This document shows, one piece after another, positions 52,530 to 61,575 of a stretch of 64,000 nt of DNA. The position numbers were made by a program, and so were the translations under genes. The DNA comes from Streptomyces cellostaticus (GTDB lineage: Bacteria > Actinomycetota > Actinomycetes > Streptomycetales > Streptomycetaceae). Location of the stretch: contig NZ_KQ948015.1 of the NCBI RefSeq assembly GCF_001513965.1, positions 300,998-364,997 of the forward strand, written 5' to 3'. The notes under the pieces are model-generated. The model worked only from the letters and a program-made list of their open reading frames with translations, made no database searches and was not told the DNA's origin. Positions within the stretch are counted from its first letter, which is position 1. Each line of letters begins with the position of its first letter.

Positions 52530-53348
52530 TCAGGCCACCGACGCGATCCGCATCTTGATGTCGTCCGGCGACAGGGTGCCCTTCGCCGTCACATGGTCCC
52601 CGGAGGACTCGCCGCGCAGTCGGCGGCCGATCCACGGCACGAGGTACTCGCGGGCCCAGTGGACGTCGTCACGGCGGATCTCCAGGGAGCCCCGGGGCGG
52701 GAGCGGCGGCCAGGGCTGCTCCGGGTCGGCCGGGACCTGGAGGCCGAGGGCCTGGCCGGCGCGCAGCGCCACGCGCGTGTGCCCCTCGGGCGAGAGGTGC
52801 AGCCGGTCGTCGTCCCATGCCCTGCGGTCCTGGACGGACTTGAGGGACCACAGGTCGAGCACGGGACAGTCGTACCGGTCGGCGATGGCGCGCACGTGCC
52901 CGTTGTAGGTGGCGATCTTGCCGCGCATGTGCTTGAGCAAGGGGACGCCACGGGTGTCGAAGCCGGTCGTCACCAGCACGGTGCCGACGGCCTCGGTGAG
53001 AAGGGCCACGGCCCGCTCGAAGCGCTCGGCCACCTCGTCCGGGTCGGTGCCGGGCCGGATGATGTCGTTGCCGCCCGCACAGAAGGAGACCAGGTCCGGG
53101 GCCAGTTCGACGGCCTTCGGGAGCTGGTCGGCCACGATCTGGTCGAGCAGCTTTCCGCGCACGGCCAGGTTCGAGTACGTGAAGTCGCCCTCGGGCCGCC
53201 GGTCGGCGAGCAGTACCGCGAACCGGTCGGCCCAGCCCACGAACGCCCCGTCGGGGCCGGGGTCGCCGACGCCCTCGGTGAAGCTGTCCCCCACCGACAC
53301 GTACGACCCGATCACTGATCTGCTGTCATTCTTCGAATCGTCTGCCAC
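52530..53348 (-). CDS. SGNH/GDSL-family hydrolase, cytosolic
   Basis: A 272-residue esterase-like protein with block I VSVGDSFTEGVGD (Ser), block III GGNDII (Asn), and DRLHLSPEGHTR (Asp/His). No signal peptide, unlike many secreted Streptomyces SGNH enzymes. GTG start at 53348 with AAGGTGA upstream. Substrate not evident. Confidence 0.9.
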   Translation of the reverse strand: MADDSKNDSRSVIGSYVSVGDSFTEGVGDPGPDGAFVGWADRFAVLLADRRPEGDFTYSNLAVRGKLLDQIVADQLPKAVELAPDLVSFCAGGNDIIRPGTDPDEVAERFERAVALLTEAVGTVLVTTGFDTRGVPLLKHMRGKIATYNGHVRAIADRYDCPVLDLWSLKSVQDRRAWDDDRLHLSPEGHTRVALRAGQALGLQVPADPEQPWPPLPPRGSLEIRRDDVHWAREYLVPWIGRRLRGESSGDHVTAKGTLSPDDIKMRIASVA

Positions 53349-53459
53349 GTCGGACCATGATTCACCTTCGGATGTGACTTACGCGACCGTAATATGGGGT
53401 TGACGAACGGTGAGATAAGACACCTTCAAATAGTTGGCCGCCCAGGAATAAGGGCCTGG

Positions 53460-54176
53460 TCACGGGCGTTGACGGGTCGATCGCCACACCCGGAAGCCGC
53501 TGATCCGGAAGTGGCTCCACGTGGTCCGGAAGGCGAAGTGCCCGCCGGTGTAGGGCTCGGGGTCGGTGTAGTCGAAGACGAGCCGCCCGTTGTTCCACCA
53601 CCGCACGGTCGAGCCGTCGGAGACGATCCGGACGTGGTGGGGCTCGTTCGCGACGAGCAGGGGTTCGGTGTAGTCGAGGACGAGGGGACGCACCCCCGCC
53701 TGGCCCACGTACCGGCGCAGCCGGGTGGTGGTGTTCGTGTTGGCGCCGAAGCCGACGTAATAGGTCTTCAGGTAGTCGTACTCGGCGAGTGCGCCCGCCC
53801 GCGGGATGGCGAAGATGTCGTCCGGGGAGCGGACGTCGGTGGCGTTCCAGAAGTTGTTGAGGTCCGAGACACGGTCGTTGGCGCCGCCCTCGGACACCGG
53901 GGTGGCGGTGTACTCGAGGACATAGGGTCCTTCGAGCTTCTGCCTGAACCAGACCGTGGCGCCGGCCGGAACGTCGACGTCCAGGACGCCGTGGGCGGCG
54001 GTGACGGTGCCGCCCTTCTCCAGCTCGACGGCCCACCGGCCCAGGCCGTGCCGGAAGTCGTCGTGGGCGAGGAAGCGGCGGTGGCGGGGCGCGGCGTTCG
54101 CGGTCGGCACGGGGGTGAGTGCCGCGAGGGCGGCCGAGGCGGCCAGGGCTCCGCATGCCCTGCGCGTGGTCGTCAC
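53460..54176 (-). CDS. secreted DUF6250-like beta-sandwich protein
   Basis: A 238-residue protein with a Sec signal (RRACGALAASAALAALTP, cleavage after ANA). The mature part has a jelly-roll pattern with many aromatic residues (GPYVLEYTATPVSEGG, SDLNNFWNATD, RWWNNGRLVFDYTDPEPY), like DUF6250/concanavalin-type carbohydrate-binding or lyase-like modules. GTG 54176 with AAGGAG upstream. Likely binds or acts on a plant polysaccharide (inference). Confidence 0.75.
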   Translation of the reverse strand: MTTTRRACGALAASAALAALTPVPTANAAPRHRRFLAHDDFRHGLGRWAVELEKGGTVTAAHGVLDVDVPAGATVWFRQKLEGPYVLEYTATPVSEGGANDRVSDLNNFWNATDVRSPDDIFAIPRAGALAEYDYLKTYYVGFGANTNTTTRLRRYVGQAGVRPLVLDYTEPLLVANEPHHVRIVSDGSTVRWWNNGRLVFDYTDPEPYTGGHFAFRTTWSHFRISGFRVWRSTRQRP

Positions 54177-54322
54177 GTCGACGAGCTCCTTCCGGGAGGG
54201 GCGGGCGCTGGGAAAGCGCTTGCCCTCCCGTGGGCCACTGTGGCCTCACCGCCCTCCTCCTGTCGACAGCCGGGGCACAGGCGCCACAGGACCGCAACGA
54301 GACGAGCCGCCCGTATGCAACT

Positions 54323-54360
54323 CCGAAGGCCGGACCCGGGGATCGGGGTCCGGCCTTCGG
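54323..54360 (-). terminator. strong hairpin after the M23 peptidase gene
   Basis: A 15-bp perfect stem: CCGAAGGCCGGACCC (54323-54337) with GGGTCCGGCCTTCGG (54346-54360), 8-base loop, 42 bases beyond the M23 stop (54402). Confidence 0.8.
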
Positions 54361-54401
54361 GCGGCGTGTCAGGCAGGTGGTTCCGAGGGAGGTGTGGCGG
54401 C

Positions 54402-55289
54402 TCAGCCGACGGGGACGCCGTGCGCGCGGAGGTAGCCGACCGGGTCCACGTCCGAGCCGTAGTCCGGCGTGGTGCGGATCTCGAAGTGCAGATGCGGGCC
54501 GGTCACGTTGCCGGTTGCACCGGACAGGCCGATCTGCTGGCCCTCGGTCACGGTCTGGCCGGCCGAGACGGAGAGCTGGGAGAGGTGGCCGTACTGGGCG
54601 TAGTAGCCGTCGTTCAGCTTGATGACGACCTGGTTGCCGTACGCGCCGCCCCACCCGGCGGAGACGACGGTGCCGGCGGCGACGGCCTTGACGGAGGTGC
54701 CGGTCGGGACGACGAAGTCGACGCCGGTGTGGTAGCCGCTGGACCACATGCTGCCGGCCACGTGGTAGCCGGTGCCGACGGTGGCGCCGGTGACCGGGAG
54801 GGTGTAACCGGTGGAGGGGGTGGTGGTGGACCCGGAGGCCTTCGAGCCGGAGTCCGACGACTGCGCGGGCTGCGCGGGCGCGGCGGACCCGGTGTGCGTC
54901 CGGGCCGGCTTCTCGCCGAGCGACAGCTTCAGACCCGAGTGGATCAGCGAGGGGTTCTCGCCGACCGCCTGCCGGTTGTCGTCGTAGAGCCGGTGCCAGC
55001 CGCCGCTCACGTTCTGCTGGTCGGCGATCTTCGCGAGCCAGTCGCCGGACTTCACCGTGTAGGTGCGCACGCCCGAATTCCGCTGCGCGGGAGCCTTCTT
55101 CTCGGCCGTCTTTGCCACGGCCGGAAGGGACTGCACGGCCTTTCCGGAAACGGACTGCGTGGCGACGGCGTGCGCTCCGGTGGCCCCGAAGAGCGGCAGG
55201 GCCAGCGCGGCACCGCCGGTGCCGGCGACAGCGATCGAGCGGGTGAAACGCGGGGGCTTGGGGCGGCGGTGCTTACCCTTCGCGGGCAT
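54402..55289 (-). CDS. secreted M23 peptidase with LysM domain
   Basis: A 295-residue cell-wall hydrolase: basic N-terminus and signal (TRSIAVAGTGGAALALPLFG, cleavage near AHA), a LysM domain (~75-125: YTVKSGDWLAKIADQQN) that binds peptidoglycan, a Ser/Thr linker, and an M23 LytM domain with Zn ligands in GYHTGVDFVVP and GPHLHFEIR. ATG 55289 with AGAGGA upstream. The open frame continues into the leader, which contains a ydaO-type riboswitch, so its expression is probably set by c-di-AMP. Confidence 0.92.
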   Translation of the reverse strand: MPAKGKHRRPKPPRFTRSIAVAGTGGAALALPLFGATGAHAVATQSVSGKAVQSLPAVAKTAEKKAPAQRNSGVRTYTVKSGDWLAKIADQQNVSGGWHRLYDDNRQAVGENPSLIHSGLKLSLGEKPARTHTGSAAPAQPAQSSDSGSKASGSTTTPSTGYTLPVTGATVGTGYHVAGSMWSSGYHTGVDFVVPTGTSVKAVAAGTVVSAGWGGAYGNQVVIKLNDGYYAQYGHLSQLSVSAGQTVTEGQQIGLSGATGNVTGPHLHFEIRTTPDYGSDVDPVGYLRAHGVPVG

Positions 55290-55304
55290 GACGCATTCCT
55301 CTCC

Positions 55305-55445
55305 GGCGCCTGCGAGGTGAGCTGTCGGGTTCGGGCTGGAGCTGCCCGGCCGTGCAAGGGCACGGCTGCACCCCGAGCCTGTCTCGGAGACCAAGACAGG
55401 CAGTCGTACCTGGCGGGTCCCCCGCTCCTGCCAACACGGGTGAAG
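55305..55445 (-). promoter_or_regulatory. candidate c-di-AMP (ydaO/yuaA) riboswitch upstream of the M23 gene
   Basis: The minus-strand leader contains blocks seen in Streptomyces ydaO-class riboswitches before cell-wall hydrolase genes: CGGGGGACCCGCCAGGTACG (about 55430-55411), a hairpin CTGCCTGTCTTGG/CCGAGACAGG, GCTCGGGGTGCAGCCGTGCC (about 55377-55358), and CCGGGCAGCTCCAGCCCGAA (about 55349-55330). It lies between the promoter region and the ribosome-binding site. Assigned by recalled consensus; boundaries are approximate. Confidence 0.7.
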
Positions 55446-55566
55446 TGTGTGGGGACTCCGGGCGGCGGCAGGATTCGGCGTTCCGTCCGGATTGGTGGCG
55501 AACGTAAGCGAGCAAGACGCAGCGGACAAGCAGCCGGTTCCCGGCATCCCTGTTCCAGCTGATCGA

Positions 55567-55605
55567 ATCCGGAAATTCACGGTCACCCTCCGTGAATTAC
55601 CGGAT
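55567..55605. terminator. long hairpin between GH36 gene end and riboswitch
   Basis: ATCCGGAAATTCACGG (55567-55582) pairs with CCGTGAATTACCGGAT (55590-55605) at all but one position around a 7-base loop. A TTTTT run follows on the plus strand. It lies downstream of the GH36 stop (55760, minus strand) and upstream of the M23 leader, so it is most likely a bidirectional terminator. From 55606 to 55759 I see no gene. Confidence 0.6.
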
Positions 55606-55759
55606 CCCCTCCTTTTTCAAATTCCCTTGCCGATACGGGAATTACGTGGACATGACGCGCGACGCACGGTCACGAATATGACGCTCCTCACGCACCGCCT
55701 CCCCACGCCCCCCCATTCCAGAGCGAGTTGGAATGAAGGCCCCAATTCAGACAGAAGGC

Positions 55760-57859
55760 TCAGATACGGCGCAGCCGGAGAACCGTCGCATCCAGGTCGC
55801 CCGCCAGTCCGGTGCGCAGCCCGCGATGCAGCAGGACGGCACCACGGTGAACTTCGCCCGTTTCACGGCATTCGTACGACACTGTCGGGTCGAGGCCGCG
55901 CAGCCGCAGCGCCGGCACCGGCTCGCCGTAGTGCTGCGCCTGGAGGCAGGCGAGGACCACGGTCTCCTCCCCGAGGACGTACTGGACGGCGCTCAGGCCG
56001 CCCGCCGGGGGTCGCAGCCGGTAGAGGTCGCCGTGCTGGACGACGGGACGGATCTCCTTGTAGAGGGCCACCCAGTCCCGGGCCTCGGCCAGCTCCTCCT
56101 CGGTCCACTCGGTGAGGTCGCCGCCGACGCCGAGCACCCCGGCCATCGAGCTGACGAAGCGGAACCGCAGCGAGCTGACCCGCCCGTTGAGCTGCGTGTT
56201 CGGACTGTCGGTGACCCAGGCGGCCATGACTCGCGCGGGGTGGATCTGGCTGAAGCCGTGCTGAATGGCGAGCCGGTCGAGCGGGTCGGTGTTGTCGGAG
56301 GTCCACACCTGGTCGGTGCGGCTCAGCACACCGAGGTCGATCCGGCCGCCGCCGCCCGAGCAGGACTCGAAGGCCACGTGCGGGTGAGCGGCGCGCAGCC
56401 GGTCCAGCAGGGCGTACAGGGCGCGGACGTGGTCGACCCACAGGCGCTGCGGGTACGGCTCCCCGGGCCAGCCGGCGTCGGTGAAGCAGCGGTTGAAGTC
56501 CCACTTCACATAGTCGATCGGGGCACTGGACAGAAGGGTGTCCAGCTGTTGCCAGAGGCACTCCTGGACGTCCTCGCGGGCGAGGTTGAGGACGAGCTGG
56601 TTGCGGAGTTCCGTCCGCTTGTGTCCCGGTTGGTACTGCACCCAGTCGGGGTGGGCGCGATAGAGGTCGCTGTCCGGGTTGACCATCTCGGGCTCGACCC
56701 AGATGCCGAACTGCATGTCCAGGGCGTGCACGTAGTCGGCGAGCGGCTTGAGGCCCTTCGGGAAGCGGTCGGGGTTGGGCGTCCAGTCGCCGAGCCCGGC
56801 CCGGTCGCTGGTGCGGGCGCCGAACCAGCCGTCGTCCACGACGAACAGCTCGACGCCGATCGCGGCGGCCCGCCGGGCGAGGGCGGCCTGCTGGTCCTCG
56901 GAGATGTCGAAGGTGGTGGCCTCCCAGGAATTGAACAGCACCGGCCGGTCCTGCTCCGCGTCCGGGATGACGTGGGCCCGCTGGTAGGCGTGCCAGGTGC
57001 GGCTGGCCCCGCCGAAGCCGCCGTCGCTCCACAGGCCCGCGAAGACGGGGGTGGTGTACGACTCCCCCGGCTGGAGCAGCAGCAGGCCCGAGTCGTCGTA
57101 GCCGGCGCCGCCGGTGATCTGCACGCGCGCGTCCGGGAGTTGGGCGACGGCGATCCGCCAGGAGCCGGACCAGCCGAGCGCGCAGCCGTAGACCTCGCCG
57201 TGCTCCTCGGTGGCGTCGGTGTCGAGCGCGACCCAGGGCAGGTGCTGGTGGCCGGTGTGGCCGCGGCGGCTGCCGATGACCTTCTCACCGTAGGTGAGGG
57301 GGGCGGTGGTGAGCAGCGACTCGGCGGCCCAGCGGCCGTGCAGCTGGGACAGCCGCCAGCCCTCGCGGTCGGGCAGGGTCCAGGTGGCGGCGTCGGCGCG
57401 CAGCAGCTCCACGCGCGCGTGCCCGCCGTTCTCCACGGTCGCCCAGCGCTCCACGACGTCCCCGCGCATCCGGTAGTGCAGGGTGACGGCGAACCCGTCG
57501 TCGTCGAAGCGCAGCCGCAGCTCCTCGCCGGCGGCGTCTGCACCGTCTGCACCGCCTTCGACGGAGGACGCCACGAAGCGCCACTCGGTGCCGCGCCGCT
57601 CCTCGGTGCGCACGGACAGGGCGGGGCGGACGAAGCGGGGGCCGCCCTCGACGGGGTACTCCTCGCGGCCGTCGAGCGGGGACTCGAAGGGCCAGTAGGC
57701 CGGCAGCGGGCTCACCGCCAGGGCTTCTGCGTCGGCGAGCGTGATCCGTGGCCCCCAGTGGAGGTGCAGCAGTTCGTCCGCGTCGGCGAGATGCAGCGCA
57801 TAACTGCTGGTGGGCCCCGACAGGAGCCACGTACGACCGTTTTCGGCGATGTCCACCAT
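55760..57859 (-). CDS. alpha-galactosidase, glycoside hydrolase family 36
   Basis: A 699-residue cytosolic GH36 enzyme removing terminal alpha-D-galactose (raffinose, melibiose). N-terminal beta-sandwich, then a TIM barrel with ELFVVDDGWFGART, nucleophile Asp in DYVKWDFNR, CSGGGGRID, and acid/base Asp in WTSDNTDPLDR. ATG 57859 has GAGGTT seven bases upstream; a GTG at 57880 gives a 706-residue form. No transporter is adjacent. Confidence 0.93.
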   Translation of the reverse strand: MVDIAENGRTWLLSGPTSSYALHLADADELLHLHWGPRITLADAEALAVSPLPAYWPFESPLDGREEYPVEGGPRFVRPALSVRTEERRGTEWRFVASSVEGGADGADAAGEELRLRFDDDGFAVTLHYRMRGDVVERWATVENGGHARVELLRADAATWTLPDREGWRLSQLHGRWAAESLLTTAPLTYGEKVIGSRRGHTGHQHLPWVALDTDATEEHGEVYGCALGWSGSWRIAVAQLPDARVQITGGAGYDDSGLLLLQPGESYTTPVFAGLWSDGGFGGASRTWHAYQRAHVIPDAEQDRPVLFNSWEATTFDISEDQQAALARRAAAIGVELFVVDDGWFGARTSDRAGLGDWTPNPDRFPKGLKPLADYVHALDMQFGIWVEPEMVNPDSDLYRAHPDWVQYQPGHKRTELRNQLVLNLAREDVQECLWQQLDTLLSSAPIDYVKWDFNRCFTDAGWPGEPYPQRLWVDHVRALYALLDRLRAAHPHVAFESCSGGGGRIDLGVLSRTDQVWTSDNTDPLDRLAIQHGFSQIHPARVMAAWVTDSPNTQLNGRVSSLRFRFVSSMAGVLGVGGDLTEWTEEELAEARDWVALYKEIRPVVQHGDLYRLRPPAGGLSAVQYVLGEETVVLACLQAQHYGEPVPALRLRGLDPTVSYECRETGEVHRGAVLLHRGLRTGLAGDLDATVLRLRRI

Positions 57860-58030
57860 CAAGAACCTCACAGGTGCCAACAGATACGCTCAAGTGCGAA
57901 CATCATTAGCCCTGCTGCCCCTGGTGGCAACGCCTGTGGACAACTCATTGCCCGAGGAAATCGATGTCGTATGGTCGACTGGGCGCCCGTTGACGAGCCG
58001 TATCGGCGGGGCCGACCGAAAGGAGCCCCC

Positions 58031-58828
58031 GTGACGCAGCAGGTCCCGTCGACCGAGCCCGAGCTGGCCGGAGTGCGCAATTTCCGTGACGTGGGCGGAC
58101 TGCCGGCCGGGGACGGACGGCGGGTGCGCCACGGAGTGCTGTTCCGCAGCGGTCACCTCGCGCACGCGACCGAACAGGACGCGGCCTTCCTCGCGTCCCT
58201 GGGCCTGCACACGATCTTCGACTTCCGCAACGCGGCCGACCAGAAGCTGGAGGGCCCGGACGTCGAGCTGCCCGGCGTGCGGAACGTGAACCTGCCGCTG
58301 AGCGACCCGGCGGACGGCGCCGAGTTCTGGAAGCTGGTCCGCGACGGCGACCTCGACCAGCTGCGCGGCCTCCTCGCGGACGGCCAGGCGGCGGCCCGGA
58401 TGGTCACCTCGTACCGCACGATCGTCAAGGAGCGCACCGCCGAGCACTCCCGGGTGCTGCACGCGCTCGCCGGGGACAGCGTGCCGGCGCTGATGCACTG
58501 CGCGGCGGGCAAGGACCGCGCGGGCATCTCCATAGCCGTCACCCTCCTCGCCGTGGGCGTGGACCGCGAGGCGATCGTCGCCGACTACCTGGAGTCGAAC
58601 GCCAAGCACCGGCGCTACAAGGTCCGCCGCAACGGCAACGCGGACACCGCGTACACGCCCGAGGTGATGGAGCTGCTCAGCCCCCTCTTCGACGCGCGCG
58701 CCGAGTACCTCCAGGCGGCGTTCGAGAGCATCGAGGAGACCTGGGGCGGCGCCGACGCCTACTTCGAGCAGGGGCTGGGGCTCACCACCGGGACCCGCGA
58801 GCGGCTGCGGGCGCGCCTGCTCGACTGA
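58031..58828 (+). CDS. tyrosine/lipid phosphatase of the PtpB-like HCxxGKDR family
   Basis: A 265-residue phosphatase with FRDVGGLPAGDGRRVRHGVLFRSG split over the N-terminus and the catalytic P-loop LMHCAAGKDRAGIS (Cys, Lys, Asp, Arg), like mycobacterial PtpB. GTG 58031 with AAGGAG upstream. It diverges from the GH36 gene (171 bases). Substrate may be phosphotyrosine or phosphoinositide. Confidence 0.9.
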   Translation: MTQQVPSTEPELAGVRNFRDVGGLPAGDGRRVRHGVLFRSGHLAHATEQDAAFLASLGLHTIFDFRNAADQKLEGPDVELPGVRNVNLPLSDPADGAEFWKLVRDGDLDQLRGLLADGQAAARMVTSYRTIVKERTAEHSRVLHALAGDSVPALMHCAAGKDRAGISIAVTLLAVGVDREAIVADYLESNAKHRRYKVRRNGNADTAYTPEVMELLSPLFDARAEYLQAAFESIEETWGGADAYFEQGLGLTTGTRERLRARLLD

Positions 58829-58848
58829 GGCCGCTCCGTGTCCGGTGG

Positions 58849-58971
58849 TCAGCCCTTGGCTCCGACCGCGAACAGCAGGTAGAGGAACGCCGCCAGGACG
58901 TGGCCGAGGGCGATGTAGATGATGAGGCGGATCCACAGGGCGCGGGGGAACTTCTCCTCGAGGTTGCTCAT
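58849..58971 (-). CDS. DUF6126 family small membrane protein
   Basis: A 40-residue protein: MSNLEEKFPRALWIRLIIYI then ALGHVLAAFLYLLFAVGAKG, a single membrane helix with charged N-terminus. Its ATG (58971) overlaps the stop of the XRE-cupin gene (ATGA), so both are made together, a pairing typical for DUF6126. Confidence 0.8.
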   Translation of the reverse strand: MSNLEEKFPRALWIRLIIYIALGHVLAAFLYLLFAVGAKG

Positions 58972-59579
58972 GGCAGCTCTCCGGTCAGGGGGCCCAGGCA
59001 CAGCGTGGCCGTGGGGCTCTGCAGCAGGGTGTGGACGAACAGCAGCTCCACGCCGTCGTGGTCCTCGGCGGCGAGGCGGTGCGGGGTGAGCGAGTCGAAG
59101 TGCGCGCTGTCGCCGGGCGCGAGCAGGTGCGCGGTGTCGCCGAGGCGCAGGCCGAGCCGTCCCTTGAGGACGTAGAGCCACTCCTCGCCGGGGTGGACGC
59201 GCACGATGTCGCCCTGGGTGCCGTACGGCACCCGGACGCGCAGCGCCTGCATGCCCCGCCCGGGAGCTCCGGCCTGGAAGTACGTCCAGCCGCCCGCGCG
59301 GGTCGGCTCCATGTCGGCGGCGCGCACGATCGCGTCCCGGTCGGCGACCGTCTCGCCGAGCAGCTCCGAGACGGTCGTACCGTAGATGCGGGCGAGCGCG
59401 AGCAGCATCGGCAGCGAGGGCTGGCGCTGCCCGGTCTCCAGCCGGGAGAGGTGAGCGGGCGAGAGCCCGGCGGACCGGGCCGCGGCCTCCAGCGTGAGGC
59501 CGGCGCGCCGGCGCAGGGCGCGCAGCTGCGGGGCGACGGCGGGCAGATCGTCGCCGGGCCCGGGCTCGGGAGCGTTCAT
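58968..59579 (-). CDS. XRE family regulator with cupin domain
   Basis: A 203-residue regulator: HTH at ~18-75 (LRALRRRAGLTLEAAARSAG, LSPAHLSRLETGQRQPSLPM) and cupin (HPGEEWLYVLKGRLGLRLGD, LLAPGDSAHFDSLTPHRL). Overlaps the DUF6126 gene. A palindrome lies 26-50 bases upstream of its ATG (59605-59629). Confidence 0.92.
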   Translation of the reverse strand: MNAPEPGPGDDLPAVAPQLRALRRRAGLTLEAAARSAGLSPAHLSRLETGQRQPSLPMLLALARIYGTTVSELLGETVADRDAIVRAADMEPTRAGGWTYFQAGAPGRGMQALRVRVPYGTQGDIVRVHPGEEWLYVLKGRLGLRLGDTAHLLAPGDSAHFDSLTPHRLAAEDHDGVELLFVHTLLQSPTATLCLGPLTGELP

Positions 59580-59604
59580 GTCTCCATTGAGCCGGAGGCT
59601 TGCC

Positions 59605-59629
59605 TGTGCGGCAAATTTATTGCCTCACA
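59605..59629. promoter_or_regulatory. palindromic operator candidate upstream of XRE-DUF6126
   Basis: TGTGCGGCAA (59605-59614) and TTGCCTCACA (59620-59629) form a 10-bp inverted repeat with one mismatch and an AT-only 5-base centre. Its place before the ATG (59579) suits autoregulation. Confidence 0.6.
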
Positions 59630-59688
59630 GACAAAAGCCGGACGGTCATTCCGTGGCCGTCATGCTCCGGTAGGCCTGGTGCCTGACA

Positions 59689-60120
59689 TCAGGGTGCGGA
59701 TGCCCGCGCAGCAGGCGAGTTTTCTCCGGCCGTCGACGGCGTGCGCCGGCCGGGGCAGCTCCCGCGCGGCGAACGCCGGGCGGCCTCGGCGTCGCCCCAC
59801 TCCGCGCTCAGCCGTGCCACCGGCCGCTCGGCGAGCGCGGTACGGCCGCCGGAGGCGAGCAGGCGGGCCGGCCGGTGGCGCCGTTCGGCCGGTGCGTCGT
59901 CGTACGCCGCCTCCACCGCCTCGTCCGGCACGGGCAGAACACGGGCGGCGCGCAGGGCGTACCCGGCGACGACCGCGTCGAGGTCGGCCAGCCGTTCGGC
60001 GAGGAAGCCGGCGTCCCGTCCGGCGAAGGCGGCCGCGCCGTGAGCCGCCGCTCGTAGGGTCCGCGCGCGTCGAGGTCGGTGAGGAGCGGCGTCCCGCTAC
60101 GGCCGACCGGTGAGCGGTCC
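59689..60120 (-). pseudogene. possible decayed coding sequence, frameshifted
   Basis: On the minus strand one frame reads GTPLLTDLDARGPYERR and, after an apparent frameshift near 60050, another reads AAAHGAAAFAGRDAGFLAER through LADLDAVVAGYALRAARVLP to VPDEAVEAAYDDAPAERRHR before degenerating into Arg/Pro-rich text and a stop at 59689. The Ala/Leu helical pattern and codon bias suggest a former gene downstream of the aminotransferase. Family not recognised. The rest of 59580-60189 holds only the operator above. Confidence 0.35.
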
Positions 60121-60189
60121 GCACGGAGAGGGCGGGACGGGCCGTCTCCTGACCGGGGCCCGCAGCGGGGCCCCGGCCGACGAGCCGGG

Positions 60190-61575
60190 CTAGCGGTTGG
60201 CCACCGCCTGCTTGATCAGTGTCTTGCCGAAGTCCCACATCAGGCCGCCGCCGCTGTGTGCGTCGTCCATGACGGCCGTGAAGGCGTCGACGAACCGGTC
60301 CACGTCGGCCTCGCCGGCGACCAGCGGCGGGATGAGTTTGATCACCTCCAGGTGGTCGCCGGAGACCTGGGTGAGGATCCGGTGGCGTTGCAGCAGCGGT
60401 ACGACCACCATCTGGGCGAACAGGCCCTTGCGCGCGGCCTGGAGCATGGCCCAGCGGCTGCGCAGCTTCAGCGACGCGGGCCTGCCGAACTCGATGCCGA
60501 TCATCAGGCCCCGGCCACGGACGTCGGCGAGCAGCTCGTACGTGCCGGTCAGTGCGGTGAGCCGGGACTTCAGCAGGTCGCCCGTCGTGCGCACCCCGGC
60601 GACGATCTGCTCGTTCTCCATGACCGAGAGCACGGCGAGGCCGGCTGCCATGGCCTGGGCGTTGGATCCGAAGCTCGCCGAGTGGACCAGGACACGGTCC
60701 ATGGACGAGTAGACCTTCTTGAAGATCCAGTCCTTGCCGAGGGTGGCGCCGACCGGGACATAGCCGCCGGAGAGCGCCTTGGCCACGCACACCAGGTCGG
60801 GTTCGACACCGTCCTCGTGCTGGTAGGCGTAGAAGTCTCCGGTGCGGCCGAGGCCGGTCTGCACCTCGTCCGCGATGAGCAGCGCCTTGTGCCGGTGCAG
60901 CAGTTCCTGCGCGGCGCGCAGATAGCCGGGCGGGGCCTCGTGCACGCCCTTGCCCTGGATCGGCTCCACGATCAGGGCGGCGACATCGCCCTTCTTCAGC
61001 TCGCGGGCAAGGGCGTCGAGATCGCCGAGGGGTACGGCGGTGTCGGGCAGCAGCGGGGCGAAGCCGTCGCGGAAGCCGTCCTCGCCGTTGACGGACAGGG
61101 AGCCGGTGGTCAGGCCGTGGAAGGCGTGGTCGCAGTAGAGGATCCGCGGCCTGCCGGTGGCGTACCGGGCGAACTTCAGGGCGGTCTCGACCGCTTCGGT
61201 GCCGCTGTTGCCGAAGAACACCCGGTCCAGGTGCGGGCTGTGGGCGAGCAGCCGCTCCGCGAGCAGGCCGGGCAGCGGCTGGCAGTCGAAGCGGGTGAGG
61301 TCGGCGAGGTTCAGGTCCAGGACGTCGTGCAGCGCCTTGCGGACGACCGGGTGGTGGCGGCCCAGGCCCATCACCCCGAACCCGGCGAGCATGTCCAGGT
61401 AGTCGTTGCCGTCCGCGTCGTAGAAGTGGGCGCCCTCGGCCCGCTCGTAGACCTTGTCGAAGCCGATGGTGTGCAGCATGCGCGGGAGCTGCGCGTTGAG
61501 GTACTTCGTGTGCAGCTCGTAGCGCTCGGCTCCGCGTTCGGCGAGGAGCGCGCCGAGGTCGAACTCCGTGGTCAT
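60190..61575 (-). CDS. hpnO: class III aminotransferase of the hopanoid cluster (HpnO-like)
   Basis: A 461-residue PLP aminotransferase: [58 protein letters not shown], and the PLP-Lys in [10 protein letters not shown]. Its ATG overlaps the dxs stop (ATGA). In the Streptomyces hopanoid locus such an enzyme is linked to aminobacteriohopanetriol formation; the symbol is by context. Ornithine or acetylornithine transaminase is the alternative family label. Confidence 0.85.
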   Translation of the reverse strand: MTTEFDLGALLAERGAERYELHTKYLNAQLPRMLHTIGFDKVYERAEGAHFYDADGNDYLDMLAGFGVMGLGRHHPVVRKALHDVLDLNLADLTRFDCQPLPGLLAERLLAHSPHLDRVFFGNSGTEAVETALKFARYATGRPRILYCDHAFHGLTTGSLSVNGEDGFRDGFAPLLPDTAVPLGDLDALARELKKGDVAALIVEPIQGKGVHEAPPGYLRAAQELLHRHKALLIADEVQTGLGRTGDFYAYQHEDGVEPDLVCVAKALSGGYVPVGATLGKDWIFKKVYSSMDRVLVHSASFGSNAQAMAAGLAVLSVMENEQIVAGVRTTGDLLKSRLTALTGTYELLADVRGRGLMIGIEFGRPASLKLRSRWAMLQAARKGLFAQMVVVPLLQRHRILTQVSGDHLEVIKLIPPLVAGEADVDRFVDAFTAVMDDAHSGGGLMWDFGKTLIKQAVANR

